Positions 46,018-57,720 of a stretch of DNA of 64,000 bases are shown piece by piece. Source of the stretch: Nephrocerus scutellatus (taxonomy: Eukaryota; Arthropoda; Insecta; Diptera; Pipunculidae); assembly GCA_947095585.1 (NCBI GenBank), contig OX352766.1, forward strand, positions 19,086,939 through 19,150,938, written 5' to 3'. The stretch's first letter is position 1; every line of letters starts with the position of its first letter. The notes below the pieces were generated by a model. That model did not search any database. It worked only from the letters and a program-made list of their open reading frames with translations, and was not told the origin of the DNA. The position numbers were made by a program, and so were the translations under genes.

Positions 46018-46935
46018 GTACCATTAACATTTCATTAATAAAAAGTGACGCTGATACTACTCTTAAAAAGCGAACAATTTTATCTGTGATTTCACAAATA
46101 TTAGTCCCTCTGGGACTTTGCGGAACAGTCATATTTGTAGCTAAACTCTTTATGCAAAAATTATGGTCTATCCCGAATTTAACGTGGGATGACGAATTAA
46201 CGGAGCCTATCAAGTCAGAATGGCTTGAATTTTATGAGCAATCAAAATCAATCAAATCATGAGTCGCGCCACTCAAAATGCAACCATACCTCGATTAGAG
46301 TTGTGTGCAGCATTACTGTTGGCTCAATTGTGCGAACAGGAACAGGTTCAGGAATCAATGAAGATTAAATTTGATAAAATAAGAGTATGGACAGATTCCG
46401 AAATACCTTTGTTCCGCATACGTTCTTCATCGTCTAAATATGCAATATTTGTTGCCAACCGGGTGTCCAAAATACAGGATATTACGCCTCCTGAATTATG
46501 GGCTTATATTCCGGGTAACTTGAATCCTGCGGATATAATTTCCAGAGGATTGATGCCGTCGGAACTGAAGAATTCTGATTCATGGTAGCATGGACCATCA
46601 TTCCTTTACCAACATGACGAAGAATGGTCGTTTCTGAAAACAAATCTGTCCAACCCTGACATTCAAGATGTTGAATGTTCAAAATCCACAAATTTTCTTG
46701 AAGTAATGGAACGAACCATCAAATCATTTCGTGCGACTTTTTTCTGATTATAACAAATTAATTCGGATGGCTGCATTATGTTTGCGATTTGCAAAAAATG
46801 CTAAAGTAGCTATACAGGACCGTAAATTGAATGCACACTCATCGAAAGAAATCGACAATGGGTTAAAGAGTATAATTAAATGTATCGAATATCAAAGTTA
46901 TTCTCAGGAGATTAATCAGTTGCGTTCCAAAAAAT
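46018..46935 (+). pseudogene. pol: BEL-3 RT thumb and RNase H
   Basis: Resumes BEL pol: LKKRTILSVISQILVPLGLC, WDDELTEPIKSEWLEFYEQ, then RNase H in a shifted frame: TIPRLELCAALLLAQLC, RVWTDSEIPLFRI, SKYAIFVANRVSKIQD, WAYIPGNLNPADIISRGLMP and a stop near 46586. Further pieces (HDEEWSFLKTNLSN, LIRMAALCLRFAK) follow in other frames. At least four breaks. Confidence 0.9.
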
Positions 46936-48154
46936 TGTAAATTAAACCCTTTTCTTGACAAAACTGGCATTCTTCGCGTTGGTGGCCAGCTAGAACGTTC
47001 TATTCTACCGTATGATCAAAAACATCCTATGTTGATACCAGCTAACAATCCATTTACCACTCTATTAGTTCGGAAAGAACATGTCAGAAATTTACATTTT
47101 GGACCACAAGCGTTACAATTCGCGTTGCGTCAAAGATTTTGGATTATTGAAGGACGGAAACTGTGTCGTAATGTTGTGCATGATTGCATTTTATGTTTCA
47201 GAACACGACCTAAATCGATCGAACAGATAATGGGCAAATTACCACTTGAACGTGTACAACCTTCGCGAGCATTGATTTCTGTGGACCCTTCACAGTTACA
47301 TATAAAGTTCGGTCTAAAGTCACCTCATTAGCATATATAGCAGTCTTCATTTGTTTTGCTACAAAGGCAACTCACTTTGAAGTTGTTTCTGATCTGACCA
47401 CTATTGGATTCGTGGCAGCTCTCAGACCTTTTGTTTTACGCAGAGGGCGTCCTTCTTATATCTATAGTGATAACGCTTCGTTGGAGCACAATCCGAATTG
47501 CAGGTACTAACAAAATTATTTGCAACCGAACTTCATCAACATGATGTATTGAAATATTGTGTTGAGGAAGGCATCCAATGGAATAAAATCCCTCCGGGAT
47601 CTCCTCATATTTGGGGATTGTGGGAGGCTGCTATTAAATGCGCGAAATTTCACTTGAAACGAATTTTGTCATACCCCTGCACTTTTGAGGAACTGAACAC
47701 TTTGATCATCCAAATTGAAGGATGTCTAAATTCGAGACATCTTACACCACGCTCAAATGATCCAGCTGATTTATCCGCATTGACGCCGGGACACTTTTTA
47801 ATTCCAGAGCCTTCTCAGGTGCATCTTGATTTCAACCGTCTGTCTAGATATCAACGACTGCAATGTTCCTTGCAACAATTTTGACAACGGTGGTCAAGTG
47901 AATATCTTGGTGAATTGCAACAGCGTACAAAATGGACACTTCGTTGCTCTAATGTCCAAGTTGGCAGCTTAATTCTTCCAAAAGAATATAATTTGCCTCC
48001 AATGAAATGGATTATGGGTCGGATTGAATGGGTTCACCCCGGCTCTGATGGTTGCGTGCGAGTCGTCACGGTAAAAACTCCATCAGGTGAGTTCAGACGT
48101 GCTATAACTAAAATTTGTGTGTTGCCGGTTGAAACACAATCAGAAATTAAGTAA
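46936..48154 (+). pseudogene. pol: BEL-3 integrase and C-terminal DUF5641-type domain
   Basis: NPFLDKTGILRVGGQLERS, zinc-binding VRKEHVRNLHFGPQALQFAL … CILCFRTRP, then a break at 47329. Core: AYIAVFICFATKATHFEVVS, YIYSDNA (second Asp), PHIWGLWEAAIKCAKFHLKR (Glu), LNSRHLTPRSNDPADLSALT. After TGA at 47882 comes the C-terminal domain: QRWSSEYLGELQQRTKW, NLPPMKWIMGRIEWVHPGSD and VRVVTVKTPSGEFRRA, ending at 48152. Order and motifs are classic BEL/Pao. Confidence 0.92.
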
Positions 48155-49064
48155 ATTAATTATTTAGTAAATCAGTTAAGAAGTCGAATTAAGATCTATA
48201 GCGTAAATTTATGATTCTCCCGATTTGATTGTCGTATTATCTAATCTTGGTTAATTTGTACATCGAATTTTTTGCACTTTGTAATGAACTATTCTACGTT
48301 TTAGATTCAGTCTTGTTTTTCGTATTGGTAAAATTATGGTACTTGTAAACAATGCTGAATGTAACATAAGTTTTTATATTATACCTACATTAAAAATCAT
48401 TTATTTTATTATAACTTGTAGAATTAAGTACATCTTTGTAATCTTTAAATTAAATACATAAATGTAGAATATAGATAAGTATATGATAGATATAATTTAA
48501 TTGTCAAAACAGCAACATAGTATGCCGCGATCGCAGTCGCTGCCATTGACTCGCCACATTCCATCGAAATTATATGGCAACAAAGTAATGCCATCTGAGA
48601 CGAATAAACAACACACAGAGAATAGCAACGTCAGCATAATACGCCGAGGCGATTATGAATAAAAGGGTGACACCGTCAGCACAAATCACCCAATACGACG
48701 ATGACAAATTGGAGGAAGGTGATACTGATAGTAGCTGGAATGTGCGGCGTTGCAGTTGTGTGGACGTGGATAGCCAAGGCGTATGCTTGGTATCAGTTGC
48801 TGAGTCAGCTGGGCGTTTGGTCGCTGTGGTGATGGTAATGTGACGAGGCGAGTGGCGATAAACAGCAGAGGCATCAATGCCTATCAATTTTTTGCACGCG
48901 GTGGTCAGCAGTCGGTCCGGTTAAATAATATCCAGTTTCTTTTTTGCATTGTATTGTATTTGGTATCATGTTTTGTTTGTATCAGTAATTAGCAATAAAT
49001 AAATTCCTACATAAATTCAAATAAATTGTCATCTGAACATTATTAAAAGTGTTGTGTTATTATT
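48155..49064 (+). other. BEL-3 3' non-coding region and candidate 3' LTR
   Basis: Follows the BEL stop codon. A possible LTR runs from TGTCAAAACAGC (48502) to about 49064, with AATAAATAAAT near 48994. No matching 5' LTR is in the window, so it is unproven. Small open frames around 48655-48840 on either strand have no recognisable content. Confidence 0.35.
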
Positions 49065-50307
49065 CAAAAAAAAAAAGGAAATCATACAGTCCACTTGGTT
49101 CATCGAAAGATAAAAAATCAAATTATATGCAACACATGTATTTAGTCCAAAATGTAATGCATGTAAACTGGAACGATACCGTAGGGTCAGGCGAATCTAG
49201 TTACACAAAGAGAAACAATATGCGCAAAAAGTAGCCACAGTGCAACTTTCCTTTTTTGTTGTTGTCCTTGAGTGCAAGACCTGTTTCTATTTTGCACTGC
49301 GTTCGCGGAGAGTAGTCAGTCGACGCTAAATCATTGACATCACCGGTTGCTCGGCTCCGCCAATTTTTGGTTTTTTTTACAAGAGTCGACACGAAAACCT
49401 TAAATTGAGCGAATGCTCGAGTGGTGGCTGCCGCCGCGCCTCAGCTTTTAATCCAAACCAGTTTGGTATAAAGAACGTTTTTGTTTTGTACACGCTAAAG
49501 ACCGGATTTTTATTTATTTTTGGATTAAGTTAGTGTTTAACTTAAAGTGTGCATTCCAAGTAGTTAAAGACATCATTTCGAATGTACATACCTCGATTTG
49601 TTGGCCAAAATAGGTGCGCCTATCGTTTCAAAGTGATTCGCCCCGAAATTTGGAAGTGTGAAAGTGTCTCATATTCGTAGCGTCCTTCGATCCATTTTAA
49701 ATAAATTGAAGTGAATAGTTCTATTGTTGAACCAACAAGTGATGGAATAGCAACCTTTTAATTGCGTGGACACGAAAACTGTCAAAAAGGAAAAAAAGGG
49801 TATCAAGCGAAACCCGAAATTTGCGCCGCCGCAGCATCAGCTGTAGTAACGGTGACAGCATTTCTACCACCTGCACCAAAGCAGCCTCAGCACCAGCGGA
49901 GCAGCGGCAGCGGTGTCAACACCAAATAATGTAAATCCTAGATGACAACCAATATAATGAACTTTGGTCATTAGCACTAGATGAGTTGGTACCACCACAA
50001 CTAAAAAGGGAGCAACGCACGGCTAAATTGGTTTTTTTTTCTATTTAAGAATTTAATTTTTTTATATATAACTTTTCTTACTTCGTCACGGGCAAATTCA
50101 ATTCTTATAGTTTGATAAAGCCAAATTCATTTCCACTTCCCCTTAAGATAGGAAAAAAAAGAGAAAAAAAAGAGGGTAATTAATACGTGGAAAGAATTTT
50201 TGAGTAATGCCAATCGATGCTTGATCCTCCCGGATTATTTTTTTTTGTGATCAAACAAAGAGAGAAAGAGAGAGAAAGTAACCTTAACTTTATACTTTGA
50301 TTATCAG
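49065..50307 (+). other. presumed 5' part of giant LTR GL-e
   Basis: No gene. 49380-49990 has features of a promoter/leader (balanced composition, a Gln/His codon-rich patch at 49840-49930). 50040-50300 is T-rich, then purine-rich, running into the mini-exon acceptor. The LTR start could not be placed. Confidence 0.35.
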
Positions 50308-50389
50308 TCGGATTACACATCACACCTCCGTCAACAGCGCTGCCGGTGGAGATGCAGAAATCAATCATGCCATCAATGTATGCCTCCAA
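50308..50389 (+). other. putative mini-exon of GL-e
   Basis: Acceptor TTGATTATCAG, donor GTAAGT. Contains TCAACAGCGCTGCCGGTGGA and reads THHTSVNSAAGGDAEINHAI without stop, closely parallel to GL-a (HHPTFVDSAAGGDAE). 82 nt. Confidence 0.55.
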
Positions 50390-50648
50390 GTAAGTCAAAA
50401 GAATAAAATGTTCCTGCAAAACCAATGAATTGTATCATTTAATTTGACATTGTCGCGCGCTATCTTCCACCCTCGTTTCTAGTAACTTTTTGTATACCCC
50501 TCCCGGAGAGGATCCAAAATTATTGTTGTGAAGACATATTTTTTTCTTTTCGTTAATTTATATATGCATGCACGCATGCGTACGGATAATTCAGTAATTT
50601 CGATTTACCTCTCTCTCTCCACCCGATTTGCATTCAAGTTATTGTATA

Positions 50649-50860
50649 ATTATCTCTTTCATGATATTTACCTTGCAGTTAATCTCACGATATCAATGAG
50701 TTTTTGTTTGTTTGTTGGTTGTTTCTGTGCATAATTGCCATTTCACTTGTACAATGATTATCTCTTTCATGATATTTTATTTGCTATAATCTCATGATAT
50801 CAATCAATTTTATTTTAAAATATTACATAGCATGTACTCAGGCAGTACAATAATAATACA
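50649..50860. repeat. 108-bp tandem duplication
   Basis: ATTATCTCTTTCATGATATT begins at 50649 and again at 50757, each followed by a TAATCTCA(C/T)GATATCAA phrase. It occupies the array position of GL-e. Confidence 0.8.
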
Positions 50861-51355
50861 TTCCTTTTTTTTTTTTTTTGTTTCGCTTGTGTAAACCAAA
50901 AATATTGGAATTGTTTTTTTTTTATTTTGATTTTATAGTTTCCTCAATAGAAACATATATCAATTGTTCAATATATTTAAATGCTTTCGTTATTAGATGA
51001 ATAAAAATATAATCTCTATAATCTTTCCCAAATGTCTTGGATTTTAATTAAGTTTATTATGGCTAATCTAGGTATGGCTGCCTTAGGACTATAAATAGGT
51101 AAGTGAAGCTTTCTTTTCCCCACAACCAGGTCGGCAAAGCGGGTGCATTTTCTTCCTTTCCCTTTGAAGATTTTGCACGAAAAACTTTTATGGTAATGTC
51201 GTTCGAGTGGGCCCGAAGCAAGACCCCCCCCCCAATACCGGAGAGCTGGCAAGCGCAACGCTAGGCGTGCACCCCCGCTGAGCGCAATACTCTCCCTCTA
51301 GGTGGCAACTCACAACAGCTGTCTAACACCACAAGAAATTAATAGAACATTACAC

Positions 51356-51715
51356 GATCTAAAACTATCAAACTATTTACTACCACAACACAGAACTTGA
51401 ATTTTTCATTGATCTATATGATCTATATAGATCATAGGTAATAATAAAACACGACTATTCTATACAAATACAAATACACAACTTATACTGACTAATGACA
51501 AAACAAATGATATCGAAGTTTCACACGGAAAAATAATCCTTACTATCCTTATCCTTACTAATATTATAAATGTGAAAGTACCTAACTCTGTCTGACTCGA
51601 GAAAAAATTAGAAAATTTTGGAAAAACTGATACAATGCCGTTTCCATGGGATTTATGTATGAACTCGGGACCATAACCCACGATTTGAACACCTTTTTTT
51701 TATATATACCTAGTT
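51356..51715. other. spacer with Helitron-like 5' motif
   Basis: 51556-51600 (CCTTACTAATATTATAAATG then TGAAAGTACCTAACTCTGTC) resembles the 5' end of Helitron/Helentron-type repeats widespread in insects. No matching end or gene is near; the gypsy G2 pol begins at about 51716. Confidence 0.3.
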
Positions 51716-52621
51716 GGCACAAACGGAATTAAGGCCAACCCAAGTAAGGTACAAGCAATTGTCCAGTTACCAGCCCCCCCCTCCCCCCAAAACATTAAAG
51801 ACCTTCGTTCCTTCTTAGGTATATCTGGATACTACAGAAGGTTTATAAATGACTACGCAAAATTAGCGAAACCGCTAACTTCGCTTTTAAGAGGGGAGGT
51901 GGACATGATGTGTCCAAAGATTAAAATCGACAAAGATGCAACGTAAAAATGCACTCGTAGAAGTAATTCTTTCCTCCCAAATTTCGATCAAAATTTTAAA
52001 CTGACCACGGACGCTTCTGATTATGCTTTTGGTGCCGTTTCATCACAAAACGATAAGCCAGTTACATTACTTTCAAGAACATTAAGCAAAAACGAAATAA
52101 ATTCTGCCACCAATGAGAAAGAGATGCAAGAGATATTTTGGTCCTTGACATCGTTACGAAATTTTCTCTACGGATCCAAGAAAGTAATTATTTTTACTGA
52201 CGACCAACCCCTCACATATGCGCTGAGCAATAAGAATACGAGTTCTAAAATGAAACGGTGGAAAGCCATTGTAGAAGATTATAATTACGAGCTCCGATAC
52301 AAACCAGGTAAAACGAACGTCTTCGCCGACTCATTATCCAGACTTCCATTGTCATCTCAAGTTAACTCACTAGCCCCAGCACTGCATAGTGCTGAGAGCT
52401 CATTTCATGTTCTAATCCCTTCTGTGGAAGCACCAATCAATGTTTTCCGTAACCAACTTATATTAAACATTTCCGATGAAAACGGCTATCAAATGAAAAG
52501 TGCCTTCTCAACTTATTCGAGACATCTAATAAAAAAACAAAACTATGTATTCAGAAACAGATATAATCAATATTTCGAAGAGGTATTTAAACCCAAGTAT
52601 AGTCAATGGGCGATTGACTGA
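51716..52621 (+). pseudogene. pol: errantivirus-like gypsy G2: RT end and RNase H
   Basis: RT thumb: GTNGIKANPSKVQAIVQLP, then SFLGISGYYRRFINDYAKLA and a break near 51945. RNase H: FKLTTDASDYAFGAVSS, TLLSRTLSKNEINSATNEKE, FTDDQPLTYALSN, YELRYKPGKTNVFADSLSRL. Open from 52124 to 52621. 5' truncated: fingers and palm are missing. It is the same RT/RNase H type as the minus-strand fragment at 62691-63395. Confidence 0.88.
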
Positions 52622-52639
52622 TGAGCCTACGTTAGCAAA

Positions 52640-53424
52640 CAATACAAAAAATATACCCAATCCACTTTAGAAACTATAAAATTCGTTTTACCCAGATAGG
52701 AGTTGAAGACGTAGAAAACGAGAAATGTCTTGGACTTGGGAAAAACATAGACGAGCACACCGTAACGCTTTTGAAAATAGACTACAAATTTTACAAAAAT
52801 ATTATTTTCCCAAAAGGAACTCTCAAGTTATAAGTCTGGTTAAACGTTGCACGTATGCAAAGAAAACAAGTATGAACGCCATCCTAACAACCAAATTTTA
52901 AAATCAACTCCTATTCCAAATTACCCCGGTCATACGGGACATAATGACATATTCTCGACAGAAAAATTCCTAGTACTCAGAGAAATCGACAAATTTAGGA
53001 AATACTGATAGACTCCCGATCAATAGAACACATTAAACGACCCCTTTCTTCAAGACATTCTTTTCTATTTTTGCGAAAATCACTCAATTCTGCTTCCATA
53101 ACATCAATGCTTGAGGACGACCTCGATATAAAAGTCTTCACGAAACCCCCTTACAAAAGCGAAGTCAACGGACAAATAGAGCGTTTTCATTCGACGCTGT
53201 CTAAAATAATGAGAGGGCAACTGGACCTCCTCGTGCTTTTCAAGATTTGCTTTGCCGAGCAATCAATGAATACAACTTTACAATCCAATCCACTACAATC
53301 CACAGGTAAAAAAACAGTTGAACTATACTACGGTCGTATTCCAAGAATAAACGCAGAACAGTTCGAACAAGTACGCATTGACACTATCGAAAAACTTAAC
53401 AATAAACAAAAAAAAAATAGATAG
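52640..53424 (+). pseudogene. pol: G2 integrase, heavily broken
   Basis: Pieces in all frames: YPGHTGHNDIFSTEKFLVL (about 52920, zinc-binding/linker region) and, from 53071, VFTKPPYKSEVNGQIERFHS with the catalytic Glu and a TLSKIMR continuation. The first two Asp blocks are not recognisable, and at least five disruptions are present. Confidence 0.7.
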
Positions 53425-53724
53425 TAGATGCAATGTGGTCTTGGGGGCACCTTCCCAGACAATACAGATGTATTCAAGTTAAGGGCGAATATATACCTTG
53501 TAAATAGTAGCCAGATCTGTAGGAGTAAAGTACATTTTGCACCGTTTTAGAAAACCAACAACAAAAACAAACACAACAAAAACAGGAAACCAAAAAAAAA
53601 AACACCTTCCTGGAGATATCAGCTTTATAAGATCAAATAAAAGAATAGGCTCCAAGTTAACAGTTCGTTACAAAAAGGAAATAGTTAAATAAAACGCATA
53701 TACAAAACTAGCTTAGGCCACCCT
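53425..53724. other. pol-env junction of G2
   Basis: A-rich. The SKLTVRYKKEIV-like piece near 53655 may be the Pol C-terminus. Otherwise nothing recognised. Confidence 0.3.
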
Positions 53725-53887
53725 TTTTCAGATATTTCCTTTACGTCGCTGTCAATGGAGAAATACAAATCCTATACTTCACTAACACGCAATTCGTGTC
53801 TTTGCACATAGGACAAGCAAAAATTAAAGAAGCAAACCTCAAGATAATTCATGGAGTTGACATATACCAGTATAACATATTGTGACG
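53725..53887 (+). pseudogene. env: errantivirus env N-terminal fragment
   Basis: About 53 codons open from 53728 carrying the hydrophobic YFLYVAVNGEIQILYF start and LHIGQAKIKEANLKIIHGVD, which is like the signal peptide and mature start of insect errantivirus envelope protein. Env normally follows pol after splicing, which matches its place here. It stops at TGA 53880, where the R1-like LINE begins; the fusion and transmembrane parts are absent. Confidence 0.6.
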
Positions 53888-55888
53888 AAAGCGCACAATC
53901 CAGCCGTCATAGCTGCGTGTATGCGGCTAGACGAAATTTAAAAAATGCAATTAAAGAAAGCAAGTCGAAGTGCTTCAAACGACTATGTGACGAGGCGGAC
54001 ATCAACCCCTGGGGCACAGCATACAAAATAGTTATGGCAAAGCTAAAAGGCTATAAGACCCCACAAATATCATGCCCAACAATGCTAAGGTCCGTCGTAG
54101 AACACCTATTTCCGAAAGGACCATATACTATGTGCAACATAATAAGAGAAATTAGCACAGAAAGTATTCCAAGGCTAACAGTTGATGAACTCGTGAACGC
54201 AAGTAAAAGAATACGAGACAACAAAGCTCCTGGACCCGATGGCATTCCTAATAAAGCATTGAAAGCGGCCATCCGAAGCAGGCCGGACATGTTCATGACA
54301 TGCATGCAACAGTGTCTAGATGAAGGAGTTTTCCCTGAACCTTGGAAACTGCAACATTTAGTATTGCTTCCAAAGGGAAACAAACCACCGGGCGAACCAT
54401 CGTCGTACCGCCCAATATGCCTGTGGCGGTTCATGTAGCACCGCGGCCGTTTGCCGATAAAACGAATCGGATGTATTTCCGAACACGAAATACCTCTAGT
54501 GATATTCTCGAACACAGAACATCGTTAAGTTTGTCACACTGTTTTTCGAACTAGGTTGAGAAAAAGGAATAGTGACAAAAATTTTCTCTTCTGTTTTGAC
54601 ATTGATCAGCGTCGCACGTTTTTAGAGTTCTCCGGTAAAAGAAAAATAGGCTGGTGTTAAATAGAAAATTCATCGCTTGTTTTAAACGCATTTTGTAGCG
54701 AAAATCCCAAAATCATTTTTTTATATTTCAATAAAAAAAACTTGTAAAAAACCCAAGTTTAATATTTTCATTCTTGGAACATGCGGGGGTCGCCGTCGTG
54801 CACGCCCATTTTAGCGAAGCATCCATTTGACGGAACACTCCATTCGCTAAATGCCTACTAGACACAATGGGAAAGATACTCGAAAGGATCATATATGATT
54901 GCTTAATATAGCGGATAATAAAGGAGCACTGTCAGATCATCAGTTCGGGTTTCGAAAATCGCGCTCGACCGTCGACGCCATAAAGTCGGTGGTCAATATA
55001 GCAAAGAAAGCGATTGAAGGAGAAAGATGGCGGTGGGGCACAAAGGAATATTGTGCAGTAGTGACACTAGACATTAAAAACGCCTTTAACTCTGCAAAAT
55101 GGTCCTCAATAAGAAGATCACTCGCCAGAATGGATGCACCGTACTATATAAGGAAGATAGTATCAAGCTACTTAAGCTATAGAAGGTTGAGGTACGAAAC
55201 CAATGAGGGCACAAAGTGCTATAACGTCTCCGCAGGAGTCCCACAAGGATCGGTGCTGGGTCCCCTTCTATGGAATATCATGTATAATGGAGTTCTAAGA
55301 CTAGCATTACCACCAAGCGTACAAATATTCGGATTCGCTGACGACATCGCCGTTGTCACAGTGTCAAAGACAATCAATGGAATAGAGTCAGCCACGAACG
55401 AAGCAGTTTGCCAAATCAAAGAATGGCTAGTATCCGTCGGTCTAGAAGTAGCCGACCATAAAACGGAAGCAGTCTTGAATACCAGCCGGAAAAATATAGA
55501 ATACATAAATATACGAGTTGGTAACCAGACTATTAGATCAGAGGATTTTATCAAATACCTAGGAGTAATACTTGACAATAGGCTCCGTTTTAAAATACAC
55601 GTGGACTACTCGAGCAAAAAGGCTTCTCAGATGCAGGCAGCATTATCCCGGATTCTGCCAAACATTGGAGGACCAGGATATCCAAGGAGGGTTCTAATGT
55701 CCAGAGTAGTCAGCTCAGTCCATCTTTACGCAGCCCCAGTTTGGGCGGATGCACTGGTGACTAAAGAAATAAGAAGAAATCTATCGTGTGCACTCAGTGC
55801 ACTAAGGACGATCAGCGGGCGATTTTCCATTGCAGACACTTCAGAGAATGGAGAAGCAACCAAATCTAGGAAGATTCCCCACCTTTAA
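53888..55888 (+). pseudogene. R1-clade-like LINE ORF2 (RT), interrupted
   Basis: Begins in the linker before RT (RRNLKNAIKESKSKCFKRLC, EADINPWGTAYKIV). RT: RIRDNKAPGPDGIPNKAL, PWKLQHLVLLPKGNKPP, SYRPICL, a 428-bp insertion, LLDTMGKILERIIYD, LSDHQFGFRKSRSTVDAI, VVTLDIKNAFNSAKW, GVPQGSVLGPLLWNIMY and catalytic FGFADDIAVV (about 55330), then KYLGVILDNRL. A frameshift lies near 54895 and the end after 55888 is missing. The 329-codon open part is well preserved. R1-like by SYRPICLLDTMGK and LLWNIMY motifs. Confidence 0.85.
54423..54850. mobile_element. 428-bp insertion in the R1-like LINE
   Basis: ATGCCT at 54417-54422 and 54851-54856 flanks it. Removing it restores …SYRPIC|LLDTMGK…. Sequence runs from GTGGCGGTTCATG to CATTCGCTAA. 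No obvious inverted ends, no poly-A tail, no gene. Class unknown (SINE or short non-autonomous element). Confidence 0.7.
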
Positions 55889-56332
55889 CACAGTAATAAA
55901 AAAAAAACTGTGTATGCGTGTAAACACCACAATGGTGGCGATGTGCGACGAACGTGTATGAACACGGCATCTGACGATGACAGACAGCGTGTTTTATGTA
56001 AAAAGCGTGCGAGAAGTACTTTGATGTTCATAACCTCTGGACTAATAAAGTTAAGCAATCATATAACCTAATAGTTTTTTTATTTGGATAACTCCCCGGT
56101 AAATTTACAACAATGGGGTCAGAAGTGGGATGGAAACAAAACTAGGTCAAATAATGAAGCATCTGAAGACGATCAGTGAAAGCATTTTGGAGCAACTCGC
56201 CGATTTTGATGCTATATTCTAGCGATAGTGAAGGACAGCCAGACAACGCCTCTTATTTAAGCTTTTGGTAGATCTAAACGGTGTCTCGGGGGTGGTGGTC
56301 GGCGGTCCCGGGTAACGTCGGGGTTAACAACT
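55889..56332 (+). other. candidate LTR end with primer binding site
   Basis: A stretch ending TTTACAACA is followed at 56114-56131 by TGGGGTCAGAAGTGGGAT, which looks like a primer binding site. This would place an LTR at roughly 55905-56112 with AATAAAG near 56044. No Gag can be read downstream. Confidence 0.4.
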
Positions 56333-57565
56333 TGTAATGGTAGCAGGATAGTCACAGCGACACCCTGTTACGGTACGGTCATCAGAATTCTAGCTGCAAA
56401 TGTTATGGTCTTGCGTACGGGGAGAGAAAGCGCCGCTGTCTGGTTGTACGAAGCAGAGGGTGATGCCGTAAAATCATCAGATGTTTGGTACAGCTATGCT
56501 GCAACCAAAAGAGTTGGCCGCGGAGCATCTGATTGGCTTTCCAAAATCGGATGATTATTGGCAATACCACCAAATGCAGTCTGAGAGAATTGATTTGAAA
56601 ATGACACATTCATGATTTACTTCTTTCTGCATGCTAGAATGGGCACCGCTAGCCCACCGTTTGCATTGGATGGATATGAAGAATGAAAGAAATGAAGTGG
56701 AGATAGAGCTTGGGTTACTGGCAGGAAATTATTTTGCGAGGAGTTGGTTTTGAGCTTCAATTGGAGACGGTTGGCTCCGCAAGTGGTCGCAGGCACTTAA
56801 AACGCCATTAATACAGTTCTTTGTTTGGAAAAAAAACCTTTTAGCGCGAATGCTAAGGGCCACGCCCAGCTGGGAAACGAAAGTTCGGAGACGTTTCCAG
56901 AACTGATCTATAACTGCGAACGCATAAGAAAAAAAAAACCAAAAAGAAGGAGTGCTCTATTCAAAGGAATAACTGCGTTCCTAACGGCAGGAAAAAAACC
57001 CTTATAAAGTTCATGACTAGTGTAACTAGTGCATTACCATTCCTTTCTTGGGACAAACGCAACAATCGTTGCCCCAACACTTTCTTTTGTGTAATCAGTT
57101 CTCGTTTGGTTTTTTTTATGTGTACCGAACTGGCTTAGTATTGTGAGGGTTCCAAACCACCGGCAGTTTCGTTAAACGCGCGTGATTAGGAAGCTTAAAT
57201 TAATCAACTTTTCCCCTCATAGCATGGATTATGGCCACTCTCGACAGCGCTGGTGTTGTAAAGTGACCACTTCACAACTTAGTTACACAGCATTGCAACA
57301 CAGTTGCAGTGTCACAATCCCAAATCAATGCCCTATAACAATCTAGCTATACTCACATCCGTTGAACCAACATCCGCTATTTCACAATCCCAAATCAATA
57401 TCCTACATAGTTGCAACCTTGCAACTATTTATTACAACAATTAATACAGCGCCCTAAATCAATGTCCGTTATTGCCCAATACCAGAGCAATAAACCCCAA
57501 CCAATAAACAAAACCAATAACACACAGCAATCAAACCAAATGTACATTATGCCGGCGCAGCATAT
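56333..57565 (+). mobile_element. giant LTR unit GL-f, partial
   Basis: TGTAATGGTAG at 56333 equals the first 11 bases of GL-c. A decayed mini-exon lies at 57223-57257, followed by a degenerate 70-bp repeat (CACAATCCCAAATCAAT at 57313 and 57383). The C-rich module and 3' end are missing; the MITE pair starts at 57569. Open frames at 56404-56560 and around 56825 have no recognisable motif. Confidence 0.45.
57223..57257 (+). other. decayed mini-exon of GL-f
   Basis: After TCCCCTCATAG. Contains TCTCGACAGCGCTGG and reads ATLDSAGVVK then TGA in the conserved frame. The donor is weak (GTAAAG at 57258). Confidence 0.4.
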
Positions 57566-57568
57566 AAA

Positions 57569-57681
57569 GGGTGTTTTTTTGGGAGGTTTGTTTTTCCGAT
57601 AGATGTCGTTTTATTTTATGACAGTTGTTTTGACAGCTCAAAGTGGCATTTCTACTCAGTATTGTTTGGCAAATCATTATG

Positions 57682-57720
<39 letters not shown>

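Larger units (their letters stand above)
50308..51355 (+). mobile_element. giant LTR unit GL-e, 3' part
   Basis: Contains the mini-exon at its left, a 108-bp duplication (50649-50860), poly-T (50868-50880) and the C-rich module at 51214-51282 (AAGCAAGACCCCCCCCCAAT … GGCGTGCACCCCCGCTGAG). Ends CATTACA at 51355, as GL-c and GL-d do. No primer binding site follows, so probably a solo LTR. Confidence 0.65.

Noticed and set aside
48570..48887. Overlapping ORFs on both strands near 48.6-48.9 kb
   Set aside because: No motif on either strand; probably LTR sequence of BEL-3.
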